Shown here one piece after another: positions 1-10,511 of a stretch of 64,000 nucleotides of DNA. Origin of the DNA: Rhodomyrtus psidioides (lineage: Eukaryota > Streptophyta > Magnoliopsida > Myrtales > Myrtaceae). The position numbers and the translations under genes were made by a program. The stretch lies in contig JAILYB010000095.1 in NCBI GenBank assembly GCA_021437785.1, forward strand, positions 496,001-560,000, read 5' to 3'. How positions within the stretch are numbered: position 1 is the stretch's first letter; each line of letters begins with the position of its first letter. The notes under the pieces are model-generated. The model was not told where the DNA came from. It made no database searches and saw only the letters and a program-made list of their open reading frames with translations.

Positions 1-133
1 CCTTCATGCTCGGTAGTCCAACAAAATTTGTTTCTTCATTTTACTTTCAGTCTTGCCCTGCTGGGGAGATCTTCACATTTTGTATTAGAGATCTGGTGGA
101 AGTGCTTAATGATTTTTTTTTCTTTTTTTGCAG

Positions 134-258
134 GTGATATGTTTTGTGGTGTTGGACCAATAGCCATTTCTGCAGCAAAGATAGTCAAACGAGTCTATGC
201 CAATGAGTTGAATCTTGATTCTCCCCCTCCAAGTCAGCCAAAAATCTCCAGAGGGATC
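134..258 (+). pseudogene. TRM5: TRM5-like tRNA methyltransferase exon fragment
   Basis: The frame reads GDMFCGVGPIAISAAK and then VYANELN. This matches the S-adenosylmethionine-binding motif of Trm5 tRNA (guanine-37-N1)-methyltransferases, where family members have D-x-F-x-G-VGPF and then YANDLN. A pyrimidine tract ending in tttgcag (ends 133) precedes it and looks like the original splice acceptor, so the copy kept intron sequence and did not come through mRNA. Similarity stops after ANELN, and the frame ends at 264 with no recognisable partner exon downstream. Family members run to several hundred residues; only about 40 are here. The window starts just upstream, so a longer 5' part could lie outside. 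The next coding-like segment, about 110 bases on, belongs to an unrelated gene. Confidence 0.6.
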
Positions 259-367
259 ATCTGAATCTATTTTGCAGGCGAGTCTCTGTTTTAGGGCTCT
301 TTGAGTATGCTAAGTATGATTTAGTGCTCTATTTTAGCTTCATCTCAGTTAATTCTCGAATTTGCAA

Positions 368-1043
368 GTAAGATTTCATCCCATGTATCTAGAGATCCTT
401 GCAATTGGGAGTTCTGATCATGAAGTTCGCCTATGGGATGCAAATACTGCAGAGTGCATGGGATCACACATTTTTTGTAATTGTCGTTCTGATTTTGCTT
501 TGAATGCTGGTGGATTTCAATTTGGATTAGTTTTGAAGGCTTTGACATTGTACTTTCTATTAGTTGTACATATGGCACTACAATAGGAGAGGAGAGACAT
601 CATCATCAACTATTGTCCTGAGGACACTGCGATCTCTTAGAGCTGTGCATTTCCATCCACGTGCAGCTCCTTTTCTTTTAACGACTGAGGTGAAGTCCAT
701 ATCGTTAGCACTTTGGTCCTTCAACCATAGCTTCTGTTGATGTTAGTAATTTGTTTATCTGCAGGTCAATGACCTTGACTCGGCAGAGTCAGCTATGACT
801 ATTGCAACTTCTCCTTGTTATTTGCACTGCCCTCCTCCTACTGTATATTTTGCCGATGCTCATTCTCATGAAAGATCTAGGCTGGCGAATGAACTGCCTG
901 TCATGCCTTTACCATTACTGATGTGGCCTTCCTTTGCTCGAGATGATGGAAGAGTACCTTTGCAGCGCATAGATGGGGATGTTGGTCTTAATGGACAGCA
1001 AAGGGTTGATTCGTTTCTTCAGTACACCATTGGGGCAGTGTGA
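368..1043 (+). pseudogene. AMBRA1-like WD40 protein fragment, broken
   Basis: Three blocks belong to one plant WD40 (transducin) family related to AMBRA1. Block 1 (about 368-470) reads VRFHP, then SDHEVRLWDANTAEC, a WD repeat. Block 2 (about 590-690) reads TIVLRTLRSLRAVHFHPRAA. It ends at a possible GT donor, and a TGCAG acceptor lies at about 760-764. Block 3 (765-1043) reads VNDLDSAES, then PPPTVYFADAHS and LLMWPSFARDDG, and stops at 1041-1043. The exon expected between blocks 1 and 2, carrying another WD strand, is missing or unrecognisable at 471-589. There is no start region and no C-terminal part. Retained introns point to DNA-level copying. It sits directly beside the TRM5 fragment, to which it has no known functional link. 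Confidence 0.6.
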
Positions 1044-2080
1044 ACTCCTCCTGTTATTTAATTTGAGATTTCGCTCTATTGGTGGATTTCTGTGTTGTTC
1101 CATTTACTTGTACAGGATATGACAATGTTAAATATAAGACCATCATGTCTTGAGACTTCATTTAAAATCGATGTTGATTAGTGGTTAGAATTTAAGAAAG
1201 TGATTTCTTTCTTTCTTTGTCTTATTTCCTTGTAAATGTACTTGAGAACATTGTGCAAGGGCATAAAAAGTTACGATCTCTAATCCAATTGGAGGCGACG
1301 ATCAAAGAGGGGTGTTTTTCTTGGCAAACAATTTAAAACGAAGCTTATTTAAAAAAAAAAAAAAAAAACATTGGAAGCCGACCCGGCCTGAAGACCTAGG
1401 TCATATGTAATTCGGGTCCGTGCCCGTGCCTTAATTCCGCTTGGACCGGGTCGAGTAGGGTACCGTTTACTTTCGGGCCGGCCGTTGACACCCCTAGCAT
1501 GATCTGTGACCTAATATGGACAAACTGATTCGCAACAACGTGATTTTGCAGGCATTTGTAAATTTTCAGATTTTTTTTAATTCATTTTCTTCCATTAAAT
1601 CTATTGCAAGCTCTGCACTCTCTATGCATCAGGAATAGAAGTCTTCAGCTACCTTGAACAACAGCTAAAACACAGACAAATACAGCTAAGACAAAAGGAA
1701 ATGTCACATACGATCATAACTAGACACACACATGATTCAATCTTTAAGACACGTGCCGGTGGCTCTGATGAATGCGAGCAAGTAGAATCCGAACAGATTC
1801 CGGCTCGGAGCGGACTTCGATCACGTGATGAAGTACACGCGAACAGCTGAGATGCAACGCTCTTTGAATGGACAATCAGAGTCACCGGATCTAGGGTCGA
1901 ACTTGATGTCGCGGTGGAGCTTGAGCTCTCCATACCTGGGGATTCAAGCTCCACGCCACGGAAGAGGTCAAGCACTTTCAGATCCAGGGCTCAAGCTCAA
2001 AGCCGATGTGGAGCTCGAGGTCGTCTAGAGCGGCGTCGAGCTTGGTCGACATTTGAGAGCAGCTGAGCTCGATTATAAGT
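1044..2080. other. No gene seen; intergenic remnant
   Basis: No recognisable coding region. An A-run lies at about 1350-1368. A GC-rich stretch at 1377-1498 ends in ccgttgacacccctag, the kind of end seen on non-autonomous hAT-like elements (the reverse strand starts taggggtgtcaacgg). No matching left end or 8-bp duplication was found, so the element is not called. Short open frames at 1649-2028 on both strands have no family resemblance. Confidence 0.4.
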
Positions 2081-5000
2081 TGCTGACAGCTAAATTTTGA
2101 TTTTTAGAAATTCATTCATTTAAGCATAAAATGAAAGTTAATTATAATTCTCGCAAAAATAAATTCTCATGCATTGCATATTTATTTTTTGTCATGCATT
2201 CGCATTAGTGTCAAAGGCGGGCCAATTGAGCATAATTTAATAGGTGGAATTTTCGGGCAAGGAAAGGGAATTGCCGAAAATTATTTGGGCTTAATTCGAA
2301 TTCAGTTCGATCCATTTTAATTCTTTTAAAAAGCAATGCTTTTACTTAATTATCTATTTAATTAATTAAAGCCCGATTATGCCCTAAATTCGCACAAATA
2401 AGCCCATGAATAGGGGAATTTCAGCCAAGCCATATGCTCCTTGTAATGGCCGAAAATTTCAAGTATCATTCAAGGATAAGGCCTTTGATATTCAGAATTT
2501 TCGATCCTATGGCTATTATCCTGTCTGAGGTTTATTAACTGGACGGCCGAGATTAAATCTTTGATATTTCTATATATATATCTTAAGATAGCCTAGGTTA
2601 ATGGAGAGGAGGAGGAAGAAAAATTTCTGCACATTCTCATTCTTTCTTACAATCTTTCTCTGGCTCACACACTCTCTCTCGCCGACTCTCTCGCTCACCC
2701 GCCGCTCGCACGTCGCCGCTTCCGTCGCTCACACGCTGCCTACTCACTCCCTGCCGCAAGCCGCCGCAAGCCGCCGCTCCCTCTACTCACTCTTCATTCG
2801 TACGCCGCCGCTCCCATCGCTCGCTCTTTGCCATTGCTGTCGTGCTCTTCGCCGCTGTTCCTGCCCTCCCTCCGGCGCCGCCGCTGTAGTGTTCCGGTGC
2901 CATTGCTCCTGCTCGACGCTGTCCGCCCTCTTGCTTGCCCCACCGTCGTCACTGCTGCTGTCCAGCGGAGCTTCCGCATCAAACCGGTCCCGTTTTTGCC
3001 CTGCGGATTAAGGTAATCTCGAGTACACTTGTAGGTTATCTCGAGCATGTTTTCTGGGTGATTTTTCATGCTATTTTGCTGCTATTTACTGGCTGTTTTT
3101 GCATTATCGACATGTTGTTCTTATTCGAAGTAAAGTTATTTTCGCATGTTTCTAATGCCGTTATCGAAGCAAAGTGCAGATTTTTTTTTCCGGAAATTCA
3201 AGATAAGCCCTTTTTCGATTTAAACTATCAAAACCTAATTTTTGTTACAAATTTTGGATTTACTTAATCTGACCTATCATTGTTTGGGTCCGATTTGCTA
3301 TTTTCAGAAGGCCGATTTTAAATTTGGATACCTATTTTTTCGAAAATCGAAAAAGGGGATATGGTCGTGATCACGTCGATTGTCTTTCCTTATCTTGTTT
3401 ATGGACGCGTTATCTTGATTTGATTTGCCATATCTTGAAAACTCCTAAAAGATTTTAGTAAGATATGATTTCCTAGAAACTCTATCTAATTGAATTTTTT
3501 TTTTAGGAAGATAAGGTTTCTTAGAAAACCTTACCTTATTAAACTTTAAGCATGTAAATCAAAATAATAAAATCTTCAAGATCACCATCATGGTCCGAAA
3601 ATTTAAAAGAAAAGAACAAAAATCACGTCCATTCATATCATTTCATGCAGATTAGGATAGCATATCTTACGCATATCTTGTTTCATTCTATCTCATGTCC
3701 CATACATATTCATGGCATATTTTCGAATTCTATATCTACATATCTTGCATCTCATATTTTCGAGTATCATCCATTGCATTTCATATCTTTGAAATGTCCC
3801 TAGCATATCTTTAAGCTATATTCTATTTCATGCATTCTGTCATTGCCGAAAAAATATAAAAAGATAAGACAAAAATCTGCTCATTGCATTGCATTGCATT
3901 GTTTTGTTTTGTTTTTTTTTTTTTGGGTAAGTTAAGTATGTATATGACTTTTCAATGCGCTACGTACAATGTGGATGCCGAACACAAAAATTTCGACCCT
4001 AAAAGGACAATAGTACTCGTCCTAAGGGGTACAAAGGTGTACTGTCATGCAAAAAGAACAGTACCTAAGCACCACCAACCCCAAGCCAAACAACAGCCAA
4101 AAGAAACATAGTCTACAGGCCTAATAATTGCCCAAAAAAGAGACCAAGGGCAAAATAAAAGGAGAGGGCCAAAACAATGGCAAAGAGGAAACCACACAGA
4201 CAAAAAGACTAAACTAACCGAGGCCCATCTTCAAAATTAGCGGAGGAGATGCCCCAATTTCTCATTCATTGCATTGTTCTTATCTCATACATTCATATTT
4301 TCGAAAATTGCATATATTCATGCATCATTGTTTTCGAAACATGCATTACATCACCGCATTTGCATGCCTCGTAATTCGCATGTCCATGTCGCATCCCTAT
4401 GTCGCGTCGTTCCACATGTTTAATCGATTGATTGAGTATAACAGAAATCAAGGTCAAAAGGATGGATTCCCCAAGCCTGATAGAGATTTCTAGGGTGTCT
4501 GGTCATAGAAAACATCAAGTCGAGTTTGAGATGGACATGGCCAAAGAGAATTTCTTCGAAGCCCTTCTCAAGGTGAAGAAAAAAGGCGCCGCCCAATCAA
4601 GACTATCCCGAAGAACTCGCCGGCCAAGAAGGACGATATCTTGAAGAGAGAACAAGCATCCCATGAATAGCGTTATGCCACTAGCTTAGAAAAACGAAGG
4701 CGTTGGCGATAATTTCAATTCTCTTTGACTAGTGGAGATTTCATCTGATAAGGATTTTGACATATGCTAGATCTGATCTAGGACATCATTAGGTTTTACC
4801 GCATTCGCGTTTATCTTTGTATGACACATAATATGAAGGGAAAAGCTTGATTGTCGCATGTTTTGCGTTGGCTTTTTTGTTTTGTTTTTGTTTTATCCGA
4901 ATCATTACATCATTTTTTTATGGTTTGCATGTCATTTTTCATATCATTGTATCCATGTCATTCATGCATCGCATCCAAGAAAAGAGAAAACCCAAAAGGA

Positions 5001-5340
5001 AATCCATCTCCTGAGCTTTGAATTGGTTCAATTTTGAGTCGTCAATTTAGGGCATCTCATGGAATTAATGTACCGAAAGAGCATTAGCTTTAATTAGTTA
5101 ATATAATCAAGTCCACGAATCCCCAATCTCTAGTTCGTAGAAGTTAAATAGTCCTCCCGCTATTTTATTTAGGTTTCTAATCAACCTATCAAAAATGATT
5201 AGTGGCGACTCCAATTTCTAAATCATTCTGATTAATTTAAGTTGCGATTTGGTAGGGTTTGGGAGAATCTGTATTAGATTAGTCATTAAATTAACATGAT
5301 AATCCATTAATCTAGAATTTTTTAATTTTAGGTCGCAACA
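2081..5340 (+). mobile_element. Solo LTR of a Tat/Ogre-type Ty3 retrotransposon
   Basis: The left end (tgctgacagctaaattttga) closely resembles the start of the Ogre-type LTR at 28766 (tgttgacacctaattttgg). The right end (ggtcgcaaca) matches that family's gcgaca end, and the interior carries the same tggcgactcc motif (5203-5212). A TATA-like run (about 2567-2579) is followed by a C/T-rich leader (2640-3010), as expected for a promoter-bearing LTR. No primer site, gag or pol follows, so this is a solo LTR left by recombination. Flanking pentamers are taagt and taaac, only three of five matching, so the exact ends are less certain than for other elements here. A LINE tail interrupts it at 3904-4266. 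Confidence 0.55.
3904..4266 (-). mobile_element. 5'-truncated LINE (L1-type) 3' tail
   Basis: On the + strand the insert opens with a T-run, which is the poly(A) tail of a - strand LINE. The following sequence (aagttaagtatgtatatgac, later gccgaacacaaaaatttcga) parallels the tail of the larger LINE at 54460. It is flanked by the 12-bp direct repeat cattgcattgtt at 3892-3903 and 4267-4278, a plausible target-site duplication. No coding sequence is included. Confidence 0.6.
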
Positions 5341-7521
5341 TAAACACAACGGGAGGAGGGGGATGTGTGACGATGCTGGCGGATATCAAAGATATCCTTG
5401 GCAAAGTGACGATCAGAAATTTGAGGGAAAAAATTAAGAAGAAGATTAACAGCAAAGATTGTGAGAAGAAGAAGATGATCAACAATAAAGTTAAAAGTAA
5501 AACAAAAAAAAAGAAAAAGAAAGAGAAAAAGAAAGAACATAATAAAAAATTGAAAATGCATAAATTACTCAAAAGAGCATTGTCTTGAGTAAAACTATCT
5601 ATGTTAGATCGTCAGTTTATGTCACATAGAACGACCGTCAAATTGCGTTATCAATTTTCGGCGAAAATCGATTAGGAGAACTACATTGAAAGAAATAGGA
5701 AGAAACTTACAATGGAAATGTCTGTGTGGTTTTGATTTTTCTACTTCATCTTCACGGGTGTTATTTCTTGGGTCGAAATTAGGGTAAATCTGACCGTCGG
5801 TGAAGGCACTCGATTTGTCTTTTCATTTATTTATTTTTGTTTGCTTTTTGGGATTGTCACTAGAAAACGAGCAAACGACGGCGAAGGACAAACACGCCAC
5901 ATTCGAAAATGAGAAACGCGTGTTTCTGAATTTGAAACATCGTACCGAGAAGATACCATGAATTGTGCCGTGAATCGATGGTGAATGTCTTTCTCAGCAT
6001 TCGTGCATGCACCAGTAACATCGAGCAATGCTGCTTGTATTGACAATTCCCCTAAAGAATTTTCTCACGAGAATGATGGGATAAATTTTTGTATAGGGTA
6101 TCCAGAAAGGAAACGGATCCGAGAGATGGGTAGGTGATCATGTTGTCGTGGCTATAGTTGTGGCAAAAGGACAGTCGCAACAGTATTGGATAGCCGTAGA
6201 GGAAATAATAGATAAGAGGGAGAAAAAGAGAGAGGGGGGGGGGGGTGTGGGTGAATACATATGTAAATATTCACGAGTCCGGACATAGAGATCCGACTAT
6301 TTAGAGGCTTATGAAACATTCCGTAGACTTAATGAACTGGTTTTAGATTAGATATAGGTAGCTTTTACACAGAATAGTTTGTACGCAGCTGGCAGGATTC
6401 CAATGGATGACTTTTAGGTGAGGAGAAAATGCCTCAAATATCCAAGTTTGCAAATTGGGATTAGGGTTAGAATCTTTTTACAGTGTGTGATAAGATAGAT
6501 AACCCTTGACTAAGTCCAATGTCAGTACAAGTTGTATAGGGCTCGTTTTGTTGTGTTCATACCGTACGAATCATGTCTTACACGTGAACCACTTTCTCAT
6601 GTTTTCATCGTTTCTAATAATGGATAGGGCTGGGACGTCATACTTCTTACCCCCACTCATATTTCGGCGTTATTATAAAATGAAAAACACTTCTATGACA
6701 AACTAAGAATATTGTCTATTATCTTTTTACGATAGATTCACACATCATCATCGCGTATCTTGAATAAAATACTCATTAATTAAAAAATCATGAGGTAAAA
6801 AATAATGACATTACTGCCAGACTGTCAAGCTAGCAGCTCCTTTATAAAATCGACCAATACGATTTTTTTTCTCTTCATTTCCTTTTTTGTTATCTTTGTA
6901 TTAAATCGTAGCTTTGAACAAAATTTCTCTTTTGTACACGTTTTTAATATTAAAAAAAAATTGTCATGTCAGCAATCACGCCTGCATGATTAATTATGTT
7001 AATAATGAGGTTACCCGATTCCACAAAATCAGAAAGCTAATGGACATGATTGTACAGATTAGTTCGAATTGCATAAGTTGGAAAAGTCTTGAACTTCCTT
7101 CAATGATTGTCCCCTACGATATTTGCAAGGGGCTGCGTGCCACGATCAACTTAATACGACCTTTCGATTCCTTTCTCCATCAGAAGAGAATTCATCTGAG
7201 GTTTCGTCGCGAGACCGCTTCTAAAATTCTCAACTACTCGTCTTGTTAATTGGAAGGCTTGCAGGTGGCACGTAGAGCCAGTCAACTTTTTCGACTTTTC
7301 TATGTGAGTCCATGGAAACCCTAACATTAGCGTGACCCAAAAATTGGGCAGGCAAAGGAAAAATCTAGCACGACTAACCCACCGATTCTGACAGTGGAGC
7401 GGTCAAATTCTGTCCACAAAGCTTTTTCGTGCTGATCTGGTCTCATCCTTTTGACATTCCAATTTCTTTTTCTTTTTCTTTTTTTAAATTGTAAGCTAAA
7501 ATTATAAAAACAAAATTATAA
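5341..7521. other. Intergenic, no recognisable gene
   Basis: A short lysine-rich frame at 5367-5588 is a purine-rich tract of poor complexity with no family resemblance, so it is not called a gene. A G-run sits at 6234-6244. A frame on the - strand at 5831-6046 is also unrecognised. The part from about 6490 is duplicated elsewhere in the window and is listed separately. Confidence 0.5.
6490..7340 (+). repeat. Duplicated block upstream of the lipoxygenase
   Basis: Two sub-blocks recur at the far end of the window. The first (about 6490-6870, with gtgttcata, atcatgtctta, catgttttcatcgttt and aaatcgaccaat) matches 61960-62150. The second (about 6910-7340, with cttttgtacac, gcatgattaatta, ttgttaattggaa and tggaaaccct) matches 60190-60660. 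Their order is swapped on the right. Identity is moderate, so the duplication is old. Confidence 0.6.
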
Positions 7522-7674
7522 GAGGAAAATATCCAATTGATAATATTCAAATAATAAGTTGTAACTTTTAAAATAATAGACATTATTCTCCTGCCAAATA
7601 AAAAGATTACATGGATATTGTTCCCAAAATACGAAAATATCCTTAATAACTCAAAAAAAAAAAAAAAACAATTT

Positions 7675-8038
7675 TGACACAGAGAGAAGCGAATCTTGGA
7701 AAACAATTCCAAATAAAGCACGAATTTGATTGAATAATGATGATAAGATGTCGATTACAAAAGAAGGACGCCCTATATATAGAGATAGGGCTCCTTTAAG
7801 CATCAGAATAATTAAAGATAACAATATCAAAATCATATATATCATACCCTAATAGAATTTGAATTAAAGATAACAAAATTTCAGAATATTCTAAATTGCC
7901 TAAAACAGAAAACTGTCTGAAAAGTGGTCTAAACGATCCGAGATCGTTTGACCCAAGATCCGAAATTACCGGCGAAATCGCGCCGGCTTTTGGCAATCCA
8001 ATTTAGCTAGATAATCGCATGTCAATTGTTCTACATCA
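7675..8038 (-). repeat. 3' LTR of the Ty3 element
   Basis: 364-bp terminal repeat, near-identical to 12037-12385. It carries atatatag boxes in the promoter region. It runs from tgacacagagagaag on the + strand to ttctacatca. Confidence 0.9.
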
Positions 8039-8990
8039 GTCCCCTCCTCTTCAGAAGAACTCGCCCTCGAGTTATCATCAGCATAAAGCGGAATATCTGG
8101 AGGGTGATACTCGAACATGTCAGCCATGTTGTATGTTGGAGATATGTGTAGATCAGCAGGAAGGTCAACAACATATGCATTGTCGTTGATCTTCTTCAGG
8201 ATGCGGCAGGGACCAATCTTCTTCTGCTTCAGCTTGTTATAGGTGCCCACAGGAAATCGCTCCTTGCGTAGGAAAACCATCACCTCATCACCAACTTCAA
8301 AAATCTTGGAACGACGCCGTTTGTTAGCAGCATCCTTGTATTTCGAATTTGAAGCAACAAGTTGTCGCGCCACATCAGCTTGAACCTCCATAATTTTCGT
8401 CGCAAGATTTTCTGCTGCGACATTATAACCGGGGATCTTTGGCAAGGGAATCAAATCCAGAGTATGTTGTGGAGTCCGCCCGTAGATAACTTCAAAAGGA
8501 GACTTACCAGTCGAACGATTGACTGTGTTGTTGAAGGCGAACTCAGCAGGGGCGATATAGCGATCCCACTGCTTGGGCATGTCGCTACAGAGACAGCGAA
8601 TAATATCAGCCATGGTACGATTGACAACTTCTGTCTGACCATCAGTCTGCGGATGGAAAGAACTACTGTACTGCAAATCAGTTCCAAATAAACGCCATAA
8701 AGTATGCCAAAAATAACTTAGGAACTTGGTGTCACGATCAGAGGTGATCGTTTTGGGCACACCATGCAAGCGGACTACTTCACAAAAGAATAAGCTTGCC
8801 ACATGGGAAGCATCCGAAGTCTTCTTGCAGGGGATGAAATGTGCCATCTTTGAAAACCTTCTTGTGAAAGAACATCACCAATCCCTATTCCAGACGTGTC
8901 GCAATCCAGCTCGAATACTTTCTCAAAGTTAGGGAGCATCAATACTGGACCAGTGGAGAGCTTTTCTTTGATGAGCTTGAAGCTGAAAAT
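7966..8990 (-). pseudogene. Ty3 RNase H remnant fused to integrase
   Basis: The upper part (8990 to about 8880) has the RNase H start (ELDCDTSGIGIG, then VLSQEG). It is joined directly to the integrase core, entering at FSKMAHFIPCKKTSD and running through TSDRDTKFL and HPQTDGQTEVVN to a C-terminal GPY-type module (KKIGPCRILKKINDNAYVVDLP). Most of RNase H and the integrase zinc-binding N-terminus are absent, so an internal deletion of roughly a kilobase or more lies at about 8870-8885. The integrase part itself is a clean 293-codon frame that ends inside the 3' LTR. No chromodomain is evident at its C-terminus. Confidence 0.8.
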
Positions 8991-10353
8991 TTTCACCCCA
9001 ATGAAAATTTTCCTTTTTCAAACAATCAGTGATTGGGGCCATAATAGTGCTGAAATTTCTGATGAAGCGCCGGTAGAATGTCGCAAGGTCATGGAAACTA
9101 CGGGCCTCACCATTATTCTAGGGTACTGGCCAACTGCGGATTGCAGCCACCTTTTCTGCATCGACGCGAAGTCCATCTACTCCAACCACAAAACCCAGGA
9201 AAAGAAGCCGTTCTGTCATGAAACTACATGTTGGAATATATAAATATTAAACCACGCCTTCTTCTAACAACTTAAGCTTTTAGAGCAGTTGGTTGTGGTC
9301 CCACCAAATCTCACATGGTATCAGAGCCTGAGTTCAAATCTTTCCAGGCCCCTATTTACCTCCCCAATTAATTTGTCCACGATTAGTACTAGGCAAAAGA
9401 CCAGACTAAGCGTGAGGGGGAGTGTTGGAATAAATAAATATTAAACCACGCCTTCTTCTAACAGCTTAAGCTTTAGAGTAGTTGGTTGTGGTCCCACCAA
9501 ATCTCACACTACACTTCTTCAGATTTATAAATAACTTGTTCGACTGCAAGGCCAACAGGACATCTCTCAGGTGCTCCATGTGCCGTCGATCATCTGGGCT
9601 ATATATCAAAATGTCATCAAAGAAAACTACCACAAACTTGCCAATAAAAGGTTTAAGAACCTGAGTCATCAAACGCATGAAAGTACTAGGCGCGTTAGTG
9701 AGTCCGAATGGCATAACAAGCCACTCATACAAACCCGCACTAGTTTTAAAAGCTGTCTTCCACTCATCACCAGGACGAATGCGAACTTGGTGGTATCCGC
9801 TACGCAAATCAATCTTTGTAAAGACTCTCGATCCAGCAAGTATGTCAAGCATATCATCCAATCGGGGAATCAGGAATCTGTACTTAATGGTAATCCGGCT
9901 GATGGCGCGGCTATTAACATACATCCGCATACTCCCATCTTTCTTCGGTGTGAGAAGCGCAGGAACATCACAAGGACTTTTGCTCTCGCGCAAGAAACCC
10001 TTCCGAAGGAGCTCTCCCACTTGATCTTGTAAAATCTGGTTCTCCTTCGGATTCATCCGATAGTGCGGCAAGTTAGGGAGACTAGCACCTGGAAGAAAAT
10101 CAATCTCATGCTGGATATCCCTCAAAGGAGGTAATCCGTTAGGTAAGTCCTCGGGCATAACATCGCTGAAAACCTTCAGCAAGGGCTTAAGAACTTCAGG
10201 AATACTAATAATAGCTTGATGATCTCCCTTATCCACAATCATATACATCCCTTCACGCTTACGAACATTCAGCATAACACCTACATCTTGCTTCTTCACG
10301 ATCGGGGAACTATTATTCTTCGGTTTCAACGTAATCTTAGTCTTTTTCCACAC
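8990..10353 (-). pseudogene. Ty3 reverse transcriptase, split by a TRIM
   Basis: RT motifs run in order on the - strand: FTKIDLRSGYHQVRI, VMPFGLTNAPSTF, then FFDDILIYSP. The last replaces the usual YxDD tyrosine with phenylalanine. The domain is cut by the 280-bp TRIM at 9229-9508, and the thumb region continues beyond it in another frame (LFLGFVVG, then FYRRFIRNFSTIMAPITD). Family function is copying element RNA into DNA. An in-frame break upstream separates it from the protease. Confidence 0.85.
9229..9508 (+). mobile_element. TRIM (miniature LTR retrotransposon), copy 1
   Basis: Two short LTRs (9229-9315 and 9423-9508) start tgttggaata and end aaatctcaca. The first is followed immediately by tggtatcagagcc, an initiator-Met tRNA primer site. 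The second is preceded by the purine tract gcgtgagggggag. The 5-bp duplication ctaca flanks it (9224-9228, 9509-9513). The internal part is about 107 bases and has no coding capacity. It sits within the RT region of the Ty3 element, so it inserted later than that element. A sister copy lies at 61589-61895. Confidence 0.9.
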
Positions 10354-10511
10354 GAAAGAATAAGTATTTTCCCTAACTCAATGGGTAATATCTACATCAT
10401 ACTGCCACGGTCGCCCCAGTAATACATGACAGGCATCCATCTCCACAACGTCACAAACAATGATATCCCTATACGTTTTCCCAATAGAGATAGGTAAATG
10501 ACACAGTTGGT

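Noticed and set aside
1377..1500. hAT or Helitron end at ccgttgacacccctag
   Set aside because: No partner end, no 8-bp duplication, and the base after CTAG is not the T expected at a Helitron insertion.
2601..3011. 136-residue Ser/Leu/Arg-rich frame
   Set aside because: C/T-rich leader of the solo LTR; no protein-like conservation.
5367..5588. Lysine-rich 73-residue frame
   Set aside because: Low-complexity purine tract without start context, homology or conserved motif.
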